DNA from: Sporofaciens musculi
GTDB lineage: Bacteria; Bacillota; Clostridia; Lachnospirales; Lachnospiraceae
Assembly (NCBI RefSeq): GCF_009830285.1
Contig: NZ_WUQX01000001.1
Span: 3,286,501 to 3,350,500 of the forward strand
Length of the DNA: 64,000 nucleotides
Direction: 5' to 3'
In this document: positions 35,415 to 46,818 of the stretch, piece after piece
Layout of the letters: each line of letters opens with the position of its first letter
How positions within the stretch are numbered: the stretch's first letter is position 1
Made by a program: the position numbers and the translations under genes
The notes under the pieces: model-generated
Told to the model about the DNA's origin: nothing
The model's database searches: none
What the model saw: only the letters and a program-made list of their open reading frames with translations

Positions 35415-35921
35415 TTATCTAAGGCTTTTCTTATAGAAATGCAGCACAATCCTCTCAAGATAACGCTTTAGTACAATCTGAATCTCCTCCTTGGGATGAA
35501 TGGGCTTCACCAGAATATTGGCGATTTTTGCCCGCTTCGCCCCCCACACGTCTGTGAAAAGCTGGTCGCCAATAAACAGGGAATTACTTCTGTCGGTCCC
35601 CATAATCTCCATGGCTTTTATATAATTCTTCGTGGAGGGCTTATGAGCGTCATAGACATAGTCCACCTTAATGTCCTGGTTAAACATCTTAACCCGCGGC
35701 TCCTGATTGTTGGAAATCAGACAGCACCGAAAACCTAATTCTTTAAGGCGGGCAAATAATGCCACAGCCCGCTTGTCAGCCGGCGCGCCGTGAGGCACCA
35801 GCGTATTGTCGATATCGAATATTAACCCCCTGTACCCTTTTTTGTATAATTGTTCAAAATCAATAACATATGTGGAAGCCACATATTGATCGGGAAAAAA
35901 CATCTCAAACATTCTTTTCAT
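35415..35921 (-). CDS. yqeG: YqeG family HAD IIIA-type phosphatase
   Basis: This 168-residue HAD-superfamily protein has the nucleophile motif LIFDIDNTLVPHG, motif II LISNNQEP, and the late acidic motif SLFIGDQLFTDVWGA. YqeG proteins are found widely in Firmicutes and are thought to dephosphorylate a lipid-phosphate or small metabolite, but the substrate is not settled. It overlaps the end of the aroK fusion gene by 17 bases. Confidence 0.92.
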   Translation of the reverse strand: MKRMFEMFFPDQYVASTYVIDFEQLYKKGYRGLIFDIDNTLVPHGAPADKRAVALFARLKELGFRCCLISNNQEPRVKMFNQDIKVDYVYDAHKPSTKNYIKAMEIMGTDRSNSLFIGDQLFTDVWGAKRAKIANILVKPIHPKEEIQIVLKRYLERIVLHFYKKSLR

Positions 35922-36696
35922 CCATCTCCATCAGACGCTGCACCAGTTCTTCACACACCTTAAGCACCGTCTTATTATCCGTATTAATTATAATATCCGC
36001 AGCCGCCTCATATTTTTCACGCCGCTGCTCCATCAGCTCTGAGATTCCTTTTATACTCTTCCTGCCCCTAAGCACCGGTCTGTCGTCGCTGTCCTTCACT
36101 CTGTCGTAAACCGTCTTAGGACTTGCTGTCAGCAGAACCACTCTGCCGTTCTTCTTCATCTCCACCACATTGCGCTCTCTTAGGGCGGCGCCTCCTCCGC
36201 AGGAGATGATGGTGTTCTTATGGGACTGCATTTCCATCAGAAGCCCTGTCTCCAAGTCTCGGAAATACTCCTCCCCGTAAGTGGAAAAAATATCCGGTAT
36301 ACTCATCTGCTCACGCTCTGCAATCACCTGATCCATCTCCACAATCTTCATGGCAAACATGGTGCTTAAGTAATCGGAAATGGTAGACTTGCCGGCCCCC
36401 ATAAAACCAATCAGCACAATGTTATAGTCAAACAGCTTTCTTGCCTGAATCCGTTTGCTGTTCTTCAAAATACTTAAAAAAACGTCTAAAATCTCATCCT
36501 TATACTTGTTGTCTTTAAGCTTTGCCAGAAGACGCGTCTTCTGCTTCTCCTCCTGCTGCGGCTGTAAAATCGGCATCCCGTATTCTTCCTTATATGACAT
36601 TATCTTCTCTATCACAGAGTTGCGCTCTGCCAAGGCGTCAATAATTTTATCGTCACACAGCCCCAACTGCTCTCTGTACTTCTCCAAATCGTTCAT
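35905..36696 (-). CDS. aroK: Chorismate mutase-shikimate kinase fusion
   Basis: This 263-residue protein joins two shikimate-pathway activities. Residues 1 to about 85 look like an AroQ-type chorismate mutase (LCDDKIIDALAERNSVIEKI, then KNSKRIQARK). Residues 92-263 are a shikimate kinase with Walker A GFMGAGKSTI, the shikimate-binding EYFRDLE and SCGGGAALRE, and RPVLRG in the lid. The first would turn chorismate into prephenate and the second would phosphorylate shikimate. Both motif sets are intact. It overlaps yqeG downstream. Confidence 0.9.
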   Translation of the reverse strand: MNDLEKYREQLGLCDDKIIDALAERNSVIEKIMSYKEEYGMPILQPQQEEKQKTRLLAKLKDNKYKDEILDVFLSILKNSKRIQARKLFDYNIVLIGFMGAGKSTISDYLSTMFAMKIVEMDQVIAEREQMSIPDIFSTYGEEYFRDLETGLLMEMQSHKNTIISCGGGAALRERNVVEMKKNGRVVLLTASPKTVYDRVKDSDDRPVLRGRKSIKGISELMEQRREKYEAAADIIINTDNKTVLKVCEELVQRLMEMDEKNV

Positions 36697-36825
36697 CGCG
36701 TTTTCTCTCCTAATCTCTGCTGATTTTCTTTTTCTGCGGCAGGAATTATTGTCACATATACTCGTGTATTATATCAACAAACCAAAGCTTTCGCAAGAAA
36801 ATTATCGATATTTACTCTTTGGAAT

Positions 36826-36969
36826 GTAACAGTTCAGCCTTCCGGCTTCACTGTTACGGAATCCGCCCATTTTAAAGTTTGCCTGCGGCAAAGAGGCGGA
36901 TTCCCAGCTACTCCAATTCATTGGCTGCTAACCGCGCAGCAAGTGCGCGGTTGCAGGCAGAACTGTTAC
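36826..36969 (-). repeat. Structured palindromic repeat (family A), large copy
   Basis: The block begins with a perfect hairpin, GTAACAGT-tc-AGCC closing on GGCT-tc-ACTGTTAC (36826-36857). A second hairpin with 10 perfect outer pairs (GGAATCCGCC with GGCGGATTCC, 36858-36904) follows, with inner TTTGCC/GGCAAA pairs. A third stem (CCGCGC/GCGCGG) and a terminal AACTGTTAC echo the first arm. It fills most of the 292-base gap between the aroK fusion and the amidase gene. A short relative lies at 40599-40628. Confidence 0.65.
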
Positions 36970-36988
36970 TTTGAAATAGTTCATTTCC

Positions 36989-37693
36989 TCAGAAATCCGC
37001 CAGGGTCGTCCCCACATCCTTCTTAAACTTCTTCCATGCCTCCTCATTCTCCACAAAATACTTAGGACAGAGCTTTCCGGTCACATCATAATGGCGGATA
37101 AGGCTTTCCTCATTCAGCTCAAATTTCATACACAGCCATGCGCATAACTGTACCATGGACCGATATGTATCGTCGTTGAATTTCCCCGTCTCGTCGGGAT
37201 GACAGCACTCAATAGATACGGTATCTATATTGCGCTCATTGGAGGCGTACGCCACCTCCCAGGTGGGGACGCACTGTATAATCTCCCCCTCCAGCCCGAT
37301 TATGAAGTTACTGCTTGCCTGGGTGGTATGGGTATCCTTTAATCCTTCAAAATAATTCCGGTTATCGATTGCAGACGCCCCTGGATTCGCCGTATAATGA
37401 ACCACAATCCCCGTAATCTTGCTGGTAGGCTCGCCCGGTCTTGAATAGGGATTCACCGTCAACAGCTCCACATCAATCTCCGGCTCGATTGCTTCAAATT
37501 TTTCCGCCTCTGGCTCATCTTTTTTTCCGGCCAGCCAGTCAGGCTTAAAAAGTTTGATTAGTAAAAGGATAATCAGCAATACAACCAGGATAACCAGACC
37601 CATTCGCAGGTAGTACTGAATCCTTCTTCTCTTTTGTACACGCTTCTGTACATTGGTAATTTTTCTGCGGCTTGTTTTCTTCGTTTTCTTCAT
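36989..37693 (-). CDS. Membrane-anchored N-acetylmuramoyl-L-alanine amidase (Amidase_2)
   Basis: This 234-residue protein has a very basic N terminus (MKKTKKTSRRK) and one membrane helix (MGLVILVVLLIILLLIKLF). An Amidase_2 domain follows from about residue 85: IVVHYTANPGASA, SSNFIIGLEGEIIQCVP, SNERNIDTVSIEC and IRHYDVTGKLCPKYF. Zinc ligands (His in VVHYT, His in IRHYDV and Cys in KLCPKYF) are present. It should trim peptidoglycan outside the cell. The ATG at 37693 follows CGGAGAAAGAC. Confidence 0.9.
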   Translation of the reverse strand: MKKTKKTSRRKITNVQKRVQKRRRIQYYLRMGLVILVVLLIILLLIKLFKPDWLAGKKDEPEAEKFEAIEPEIDVELLTVNPYSRPGEPTSKITGIVVHYTANPGASAIDNRNYFEGLKDTHTTQASSNFIIGLEGEIIQCVPTWEVAYASNERNIDTVSIECCHPDETGKFNDDTYRSMVQLCAWLCMKFELNEESLIRHYDVTGKLCPKYFVENEEAWKKFKKDVGTTLADF

Positions 37694-37802
37694 GTCTTTC
37701 TCCGATTTGTATTCTACTCTTATCATAACATATACTATTTATCTTTTCGTAAAAAATTCCTTAGAAATTTATGAAGAGGTGAAAAAGTCTGCCGCCCCAA
37801 GC

Positions 37803-37851
37803 AAAAAAGAGCCATCGGGAAATGACCTTTCATAACGCATCCCGACAGCCC
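37803..37851 (-). terminator. Terminator of galM
   Basis: On the minus strand GGCTGTCGGGA pairs with TCCCGATGGCT (including G-U pairs) and is followed after C by six T. It lies just after the galM stop. Confidence 0.8.
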
Positions 37852-37896
37852 ATTTGCTGTTTCATTCCTACATTTCAGACGGAAAGACCGACACAG

Positions 37897-38928
37897 TTAT
37901 CTTTGGGAAAATTGATAGGTTGTGACAGTGTCGTAGACTTCCCCTGCCCTTACCACAGGCCCCTCAAACGCCTCCTTATGCACAGCGTCCGGAAAATACT
38001 GTGTCTCAAAACATGCCGCCTGTCGTTTCCTGTAGACTGCACCCTTCTTGCCCCTCTCGCTCTCAATAAAGTTTCCGGTATAAAACTGCATACCCGGAAG
38101 GTCTGTGTACACCTTCATCTCAATTCCGCTCTGTTCCGAATACATGGCTGCAGCCTGACGGCTTCCCCTCCCGTCAAGCGCCCAGTTATGGTCATAGCCC
38201 TGCCCGAATATTAGTGCCTCATAGTCTGACTCAATGTCTCTGCCGATTGGCTTCCCTTTCCGAAAATCCATGGGCGTTCCCTCAACGCAGACAAGCTCGC
38301 CGGTGGGTATGGACTCTTTATCTGCCCTGGTGTACGCGTCCCCACAGATTATGACCTCCTGATCAAGAACCTTTCCAGAAGCGTGTCCGGAAAGGTTAAA
38401 ATAGCTGTGATTCGTAAGATTCAGCAAGGTATCCCTGTCAGGAACCGCATGATAATGAAGCTTCACCTCATTTTCTTCGGTCAGCGTGTAGGTCACATGG
38501 ATATCCATCTCTCCTGGAAATCCCTGATCACCGTCAGGACTGTGAAGAACTAAGCTAACGTGGCTTTCGTCTGCCGCCTCCACCTTCCACATCCGTTTGT
38601 CATAATACTCTGTTCCGCCATGGAGAGTATTTTGGTTATCGTTCTGCGTAAGCTTATAGGTCTTTCCATTCAGCTCAAAAGACCCGCCCCCGATACGGTT
38701 GGCTACCCTTCCCACCGTAGCGCCAAAATACAGCGTTCCCGCCTCATAGCCCTTCACATCATCATAACCAAGAACCACATCAACCAGATTGCCATCCCTG
38801 TCAGGAACCAGAACCTTCACAAGCACAGCGCCATAATCCGAGACTGCAATCTCCATACCCTTCTTATTCTTTAATGTATATAATGCAGCATGCTCTCCCT
38901 TTGTCGTCGTTCCAAAATCCCTTTTCAT
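37897..38928 (-). CDS. galM: Galactose mutarotase (aldose 1-epimerase)
   Basis: This 343-residue enzyme interconverts alpha and beta anomers of galactose or related sugars. It has the expected motifs VGRVANRIGGGSFELNGK, LNLTNHSYFNLSG with the catalytic His, YDHNWALDG and the C-terminal acid region CFETQYFPDAVHKE. Length is typical. The ATG at 38928 follows AGGAGAGAGG. No other Leloir-pathway gene is in the window. Confidence 0.94.
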   Translation of the reverse strand: MKRDFGTTTKGEHAALYTLKNKKGMEIAVSDYGAVLVKVLVPDRDGNLVDVVLGYDDVKGYEAGTLYFGATVGRVANRIGGGSFELNGKTYKLTQNDNQNTLHGGTEYYDKRMWKVEAADESHVSLVLHSPDGDQGFPGEMDIHVTYTLTEENEVKLHYHAVPDRDTLLNLTNHSYFNLSGHASGKVLDQEVIICGDAYTRADKESIPTGELVCVEGTPMDFRKGKPIGRDIESDYEALIFGQGYDHNWALDGRGSRQAAAMYSEQSGIEMKVYTDLPGMQFYTGNFIESERGKKGAVYRKRQAACFETQYFPDAVHKEAFEGPVVRAGEVYDTVTTYQFSQR

Positions 38929-39014
38929 TTAATAACCTCTCTCCTGTAACCAATTCTCCAAGCAAATATATTGCCTGTCCATCATAGAGATGCTTTGGAT
39001 ATACTTTCGTAACC

Positions 39015-40569
<1,555 letters not shown>

Positions 40570-40598
40570 CTGATTTCTTATACTTTTTCAGACTTTTG

Positions 40599-40628
40599 AA
40601 CAGCTCAGCCTTTCGGCTGCATTGTTAC
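40599..40628 (-). repeat. Palindromic repeat (family A), short copy
   Basis: AACAGCTCAGCC-TTTC-GGCTGCATTGTTAC shares the core stem AGCC/GGCT and the GTAAC/AACAG ends with the hairpin at 36826-36857, in the intergenic space before guaB. Confidence 0.6.
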
Positions 40629-40657
40629 AGATTTTTTCAGACTTCTTCCAATGATTT

Positions 40658-41146
40658 CTATCGTATTACTTTCCTTGGCGCCAGCATGTAGAAGCCCTCC
40701 ACAATCGTCTCGTTGGGCTCAAAGATTACCTTACGGGTCTCACCCTGTCCGGACAACACCAGGGCGTACATCTTCGCCTGTCCGGTGTGGGAAGAAAAAT
40801 CCAGCGTTCTCGCATTCCGGTACTGACTAAGCTCTGCTGCATCAACTGGCGCCAGCAGCTCCATATCGGATACATTGGCGTTAAACACTTTCTTTCTCTT
40901 TGACTTATTCATAATCTTGTCAATATCTAAATCACCGTTCAAAAATAAATATTCATACTCCACATTGAGCCGACGGAACATAAACACATCAAATACAATC
41001 ATAATGATTGGAAGGAGCAGCCCAATAGGGTACATCATTATAATTACAAATGAAACAATAGTGGCTGAAACTAATATTGCCTTAATCAAAATATCCTTCA
41101 TATCTGTCTGCTTTTTTACCAGTTGTTCTGTATAAAAATCATTCAT
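40658..41146 (-). CDS. Uncharacterised membrane protein, DUF6106-like
   Basis: This 162-residue protein has two hydrophobic segments close together (ILIKAILVSATIVSFVIIMM and PIGLLLPIIMIVFDVFMF). A C-terminal soluble domain of about 95 residues follows, ending in VIFEPNETIVEGFYMLAPRKV. It resembles DUF6106, a family I associate with Clostridia. No catalytic residues are evident. The soluble part has the shape of a small beta-rich domain. Confidence 0.65.
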   Translation of the reverse strand: MNDFYTEQLVKKQTDMKDILIKAILVSATIVSFVIIMMYPIGLLLPIIMIVFDVFMFRRLNVEYEYLFLNGDLDIDKIMNKSKRKKVFNANVSDMELLAPVDAAELSQYRNARTLDFSSHTGQAKMYALVLSGQGETRKVIFEPNETIVEGFYMLAPRKVIR

Positions 41147-41254
41147 CCTCTAGTCCTCCCTAGTCTTTATTGGGAAAGCGTAAAAATATCTTACCCTGTA
41201 ATGTGATTTATATTATTGTATCATACCTCACACAACTGTGCAACCGTCCATCAA

Positions 41255-41309
41255 AAGTATACCCAAAGTATACCCAAAGGCACACCGTAAAGCATAACCT
41301 TCGGGTATA
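41255..41309. repeat. Short stem-loop repeat (family B), copy 1
   Basis: A direct repeat AAGTATACCC/AAAGTATACCC leads into AAAGGCACACCGTAAAGCAT and AACCTTCGGGTATA. TATACCC pairs with GGGTATA. The central GGCACACCGTAA and CTTCGGGTA are repeated at 49527-49559. Confidence 0.6.
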
Positions 41310-41341
41310 GAAAAAGAGAACTCCTCATACGAGAAGTCCTC
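41310..41341 (-). terminator. Terminator of the groES-groL operon
   Basis: A complete 11-pair stem (GAGGACTTCTC, loop GTAT, GAGGAGTTCTC, with G-U pairs) is followed by five T on the minus strand, 36 bases after the groL stop. Confidence 0.85.
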
Positions 41342-41376
41342 AAAATCTTATACACTGGCTGCGGCAAACACAACTC

Positions 41377-43041
<1,665 letters not shown>

Positions 43042-43053
43042 TTAAGATAATGG

Positions 43054-43338
43054 TTACTCACAGATTGCAAGAATATCATCCTGCTTTACAATGATATATT
43101 CTTCGTCATCAACCTCAACGTTTGTTCCTGAATACTTGGAATAAATTACCTGCTGTCCAACTGATACATTCATCTTCACTTCTTTCCCATCTACGGTTCC
43201 GCCAGGTCCGACTGCAATAACCTCTGCCTGCTGCGGCTTCTCCTTAGACTGTCCGGGAATCACGATTCCTGACTTAGTAGTTTCTTCTGCAATCAACTGC
43301 TTCAATACAACTCTGTCTCCTAATGGTACTAACTTCAT
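43054..43338 (-). CDS. groES: Co-chaperonin GroES (10 kDa)
   Basis: This 94-residue protein caps GroEL. It has PLGDRVVLKQL at the start, the mobile loop ETTKSGIVIPGQSKEKPQ and the core GQQVIYSKYSGTNVEVDDEEY. It is the first gene after the CIRCE promoter, with AAAGGAGG before the ATG. Confidence 0.97.
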   Translation of the reverse strand: MKLVPLGDRVVLKQLIAEETTKSGIVIPGQSKEKPQQAEVIAVGPGGTVDGKEVKMNVSVGQQVIYSKYSGTNVEVDDEEYIIVKQDDILAICE

Positions 43339-43373
43339 AATTTATGCCTCCTTTAATTATATCTGCTTTTTTG

Positions 43374-43443
43374 TTAGCACTCACAAAAAGAGAGTGCTAA
43401 AAAACTCTAGTAATAAAATAGCACTCTCTTATGACTTTGTCAA
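43374..43443 (-). promoter_or_regulatory. groE promoter with CIRCE element and an extra arm
   Basis: CIRCE TTAGCACTC-N9-GAGTGCTAA lies at 43374-43400 and should bind the HrcA heat-shock repressor. The promoter is TTGACA (43443-43438), 17 bases, then TATTTT (43420-43415). A third arm TAGCACTC (43419-43426) lies between -35 and -10 and can pair with the upstream-most CIRCE arm. No hrcA gene is in the window. Confidence 0.93.
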
Positions 43444-43455
43444 CACACTTTATAT

Positions 43456-43761
43456 TTAGTTTACAAGATTTTTATAAAATCCATTTTTAATACGGAATTT
43501 TAACACCCTTCCCGCCTTGTTCCAGTATCTTTCCACAATGGAGCCGATACATGCCGTGTCCCCTTTCGACATCTTAATCCTACATTCATAATTTCCGTCC
43601 AGCGAAAATTCTGTAACCTCCGTATCCTCTGCTACCAAGTATATGCATTCTTCCTCCGGTTTATACGTGATAATGCTGCAGTGATGAACCTTCTCGTCAA
43701 ACCTGCCCTCTTTGAGCACCATCCGGTTCATCCTGATATCCGCCCGGCATCCCTCATACAT
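43456..43761 (-). CDS. Small uncharacterised protein after codY
   Basis: This 101-residue protein, starting MYEGCRADIRMNRMVLKEG, is predicted to be all-beta with alternating charged and hydrophobic residues (CSIITYKPEEECIYLVAED, then RVLKFRIKNGFYKNLVN). It has no signal or membrane helix. I do not recognise a family. A PilZ-like or similar small barrel is possible but not supported by a motif. It starts 40 bases after the codY stop, behind GAGGAG, so it is probably co-transcribed with codY. Confidence 0.65.
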   Translation of the reverse strand: MYEGCRADIRMNRMVLKEGRFDEKVHHCSIITYKPEEECIYLVAEDTEVTEFSLDGNYECRIKMSKGDTACIGSIVERYWNKAGRVLKFRIKNGFYKNLVN

Positions 43762-43801
43762 ACTTTTGCTCTCCTCTTTACATACAAAAAGCATAAATCA
43801 G

Positions 43802-44584
43802 CTATTTCATACGTTCTGCCTTAATATGTTCCAATTCTGTAAATACATAATCATTCACTACCTTGATGTAAGTTCCCTTCATTCCTGATGAGCGCGACTC
43901 AATCACTCCCGCGCTCTCGAATTTACGAAGGGCATTGACAATCACGGACCTGGTAATCCCCACCCTGTCTGCAATCTTGCTTGCCACCAGGATTCCTTCC
44001 GTGCCATCCAATTCCTCAAAAATATGGATGATTGCCTCCAACTCCGAATATGACAGTGTACTGATGGCTGACTGCACAATATGCTCCTTCCTGCTCTCCT
44101 CCGCACTTTCTTCATTCACAGAGCGAAGCATCTCCAAACCAACCACTGTAGTTCCATATTCACTTAAAATAATATCATCAATCTCATACATCTGCTCTTT
44201 CTTATAGATGAACAGCGTTCCAAGACGTTCTCCCGCAATATCAATCGGAGTGATGATTGCCTGATATCCTTGTACCGCACCTCCTGAAAATCCAAGGGTC
44301 TGCAGATTCACATTTTCCTTAGTTGACAGGATACTCAACAGCCTCTCATTAAGCATCGGATCAATATGACTGCCTACCTCCTGCTCAATCAGCTCTTTGA
44401 TATACGGTACATTGCCGCACTTGCTTCCTCCAAGTACCTTTCCCTTCCTGCTCACTACCAGCACATTAGAATCCAAGATTTCAGTAAGTACTTCACAAAT
44501 ATCATTAAATACTACCTTACTTGAATTATTATTGTGCAGTAATTTATTGATCTTTCTGGTCTTATCTAATAATTGTACACTCAT
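43802..44584 (-). CDS. codY: GTP-sensing global regulator CodY
   Basis: This 260-residue regulator binds GTP and branched-chain amino acids and represses nutrient-starvation genes. It begins MSVQLLDKTRKINKLLHN, has the GAF domain with VNLQTLGFSGGAVQGYQAI, and a winged helix at the C terminus (LVASKIADRVGITRSVIVNA). The ATG at 44584 has GGAGGT at a suitable distance. The ilv operon later in the window is a typical CodY target class, but no clear CodY box was seen there. Confidence 0.96.
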   Translation of the reverse strand: MSVQLLDKTRKINKLLHNNNSSKVVFNDICEVLTEILDSNVLVVSRKGKVLGGSKCGNVPYIKELIEQEVGSHIDPMLNERLLSILSTKENVNLQTLGFSGGAVQGYQAIITPIDIAGERLGTLFIYKKEQMYEIDDIILSEYGTTVVGLEMLRSVNEESAEESRKEHIVQSAISTLSYSELEAIIHIFEELDGTEGILVASKIADRVGITRSVIVNALRKFESAGVIESRSSGMKGTYIKVVNDYVFTELEHIKAERMK

Positions 44585-44671
44585 TGACATACCTCCATCC
44601 TTTGCAAGTAATGTTATCATACAATTCTATTTTTTTCAATGAATATCCAAATTATTTTTCGCAATTCTTAC

Positions 44672-46762
44672 TTATTTCTTGTTATTTTCTTTATTTTCGA
44701 TATTTTCTACATATCCGCACTGTTCATCGCTGCATAGAAGTTTGTTCCCCTTCTCAACCATATAACTATTGCACCGAGGACATTTCTTAAGTGAAGGCTT
44801 CTGCCAGGACATGAAATCACATTCCGGATTATCCTCACACCCGTAATATTTTCTTCCCTTCTTCGTCTTGCGCAGCACCACCTCTTTGCCGCACACAGGA
44901 CATGGAACCCCGATCTTCTCAAGATAAGGCTTGGTGTTTCTGCACTCTGGAAATCCCGGACAGGCAAGAAAACGTCCGTGAGGCCCGTATTTGATGACCA
45001 TATTACGTCCACACTGGTCACAGACCACATCCGTCACCTCATCTTCAATCTTCACCTGCTCCTGTTCTTCCTCTGCTTTTTCTACAGCCTCCTCAAGATC
45101 AGGATAAAAATTCTCAATAATTGTCCGCCAGTTTACCTTCCCTTCTGCGACACCATCAAGAAGGCTCTCCATATTGGCAGTAAAATTCACATCCACAATG
45201 CTGGGAAAGGACTGCTTCATTATGTTGTTGACCACTTCCCCAATTTCGGTCAGATACAGGTTTTTATTTTCCTTAGCCACATAACGTCTGGCTATGATGG
45301 TAGAGATGGTAGGCGCATAGGTACTGGGACGCCCGATTCCCCATTCCTCAAGGGTCTTTACCAGCGCCGCCTCTGTATAATGCGCCGGTGGCTGTGTAAA
45401 ATGCTGTTTTGACTCAAAATCAATCTTCGTAAGCTTGGAATCTTTATCCAGACTCTTAAGCAGTACGTTATTCTCCTCTTTTTCCTCTCCGGATTCCGTA
45501 TAGACAGACCGGAAGCCCTCAAAGACAATCTTCGACGCCGCTACCGTAAACCGGTACTGCCCCGCTCCAATCCGGACAGAGGTTGTCTCATACCTTGCAG
45601 GCTGCATCCGGCTTGCCACAAACCGTTTCCAGATTAATTGATACAGACGGAACTGATCTCTGCTTAAGGATTCCTTCATTGCCACCGGTGTGCGGCTCAC
45701 ATCCGTAGGACGGATTGCCTCATGGGCATCCTGAATGTTCTTATGCCCGCTGCCGTTCTTTGCCTCTCCTGCTGCCACATACTCCTGCCCGTAATTCGCG
45801 CCGATATACTCTCTCACAGTGGCGTCTGCTTCCTCGGATATCCTGGTGGAATCTGTACGAAGATAGGTAATGAGACCTACCGTACCATTCCCCTTAATGT
45901 CAACGCCTTCATAAAGCTGCTGTGCAATCCGCATGGTCTTAGAAGTAGCAAAATTCAATGCTTTTGACGCCTCCTGCTGCAAGGTACTGGTGGTAAATGG
46001 AACCGGCGCCTTCTTCGTCCTCTCACTCTTTTTAATGTCTTCTACGGTATAATCTGCTCCCTCGATCTCTTTTTGGATATTATCCAACTCCTCTTTGGAG
46101 CGTATGGTCATCTTCTTTTTGTCTGTACCATAGAATTTAGCCGTAAGAGGTTTTCTCTCCCCCTCCACTTTCAGGTTCGCATCCAGAGTCCAGTATTCCT
46201 CCGGAATAAATGCATTAATCTCCTCCTCCCTGTCGGCTATAATCCGAAGGGCCACAGACTGAACCCGTCCGGCGCTTAAGCCTCTTTTTACCTTCGCCCA
46301 CAATAAGGGACTAATCTTGTAACCCACGACCCTATCAAGGATTCTCCTTGCCTGCTGGGCGTCCACCAGATCCATATCTATTTCCCTTGCATTTTTCAAA
46401 GACGCTTTTACCGCATTCTTTGTAATCTCATTAAAACTGATCCGATATGTCTTTTTATCCTCTAACTTTAACGCCTTGCTCAAATGCCACGATATCGCCT
46501 CACCTTCACGGTCAGGGTCAGTCGCGAGATAGACTCTATCTGCCTTCTTGACTTCCCTGCGAAGTCCGGCAAGAATATCTCCTTTCCCCCGAATTGTAAT
46601 ATACTTCGGCTCATAATCATGCTCCACATCAACTCCAAGCTGGCTCTTAGGGAGATCTCTCACATGCCCGTTGGAGGCAGTCACCACATAACTACTCCCT
46701 AAAAATTTCTTTATTGTCTTCACCTTAGCGGGTGACTCCACGATTACAAGATAACGTGCCAT
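44672..46762 (-). CDS. topA: DNA topoisomerase I
   Basis: This 696-residue type IA enzyme relaxes negative supercoils. It begins ARYLVIVESPAKVKTIKKFL (TOPRIM), with DPDREGEAISWHL in the metal site and the catalytic Tyr in GLITYLRTDSTR. Three C4 zinc ribbons follow, the last being CPRCNSYMVEKGNKLLCS. All are intact. The start ATG at 46762 follows GGAGGAAGC. It lies just after dprA. Confidence 0.97.
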   Translation of the reverse strand: MARYLVIVESPAKVKTIKKFLGSSYVVTASNGHVRDLPKSQLGVDVEHDYEPKYITIRGKGDILAGLRREVKKADRVYLATDPDREGEAISWHLSKALKLEDKKTYRISFNEITKNAVKASLKNAREIDMDLVDAQQARRILDRVVGYKISPLLWAKVKRGLSAGRVQSVALRIIADREEEINAFIPEEYWTLDANLKVEGERKPLTAKFYGTDKKKMTIRSKEELDNIQKEIEGADYTVEDIKKSERTKKAPVPFTTSTLQQEASKALNFATSKTMRIAQQLYEGVDIKGNGTVGLITYLRTDSTRISEEADATVREYIGANYGQEYVAAGEAKNGSGHKNIQDAHEAIRPTDVSRTPVAMKESLSRDQFRLYQLIWKRFVASRMQPARYETTSVRIGAGQYRFTVAASKIVFEGFRSVYTESGEEKEENNVLLKSLDKDSKLTKIDFESKQHFTQPPAHYTEAALVKTLEEWGIGRPSTYAPTISTIIARRYVAKENKNLYLTEIGEVVNNIMKQSFPSIVDVNFTANMESLLDGVAEGKVNWRTIIENFYPDLEEAVEKAEEEQEQVKIEDEVTDVVCDQCGRNMVIKYGPHGRFLACPGFPECRNTKPYLEKIGVPCPVCGKEVVLRKTKKGRKYYGCEDNPECDFMSWQKPSLKKCPRCNSYMVEKGNKLLCSDEQCGYVENIENKENNKK

Positions 46763-46818
46763 AGCCTTGCTTCCTCCATTAAAAACTAGCATTTGCCCGC
46801 ATTGAGAAACGAAACTCC

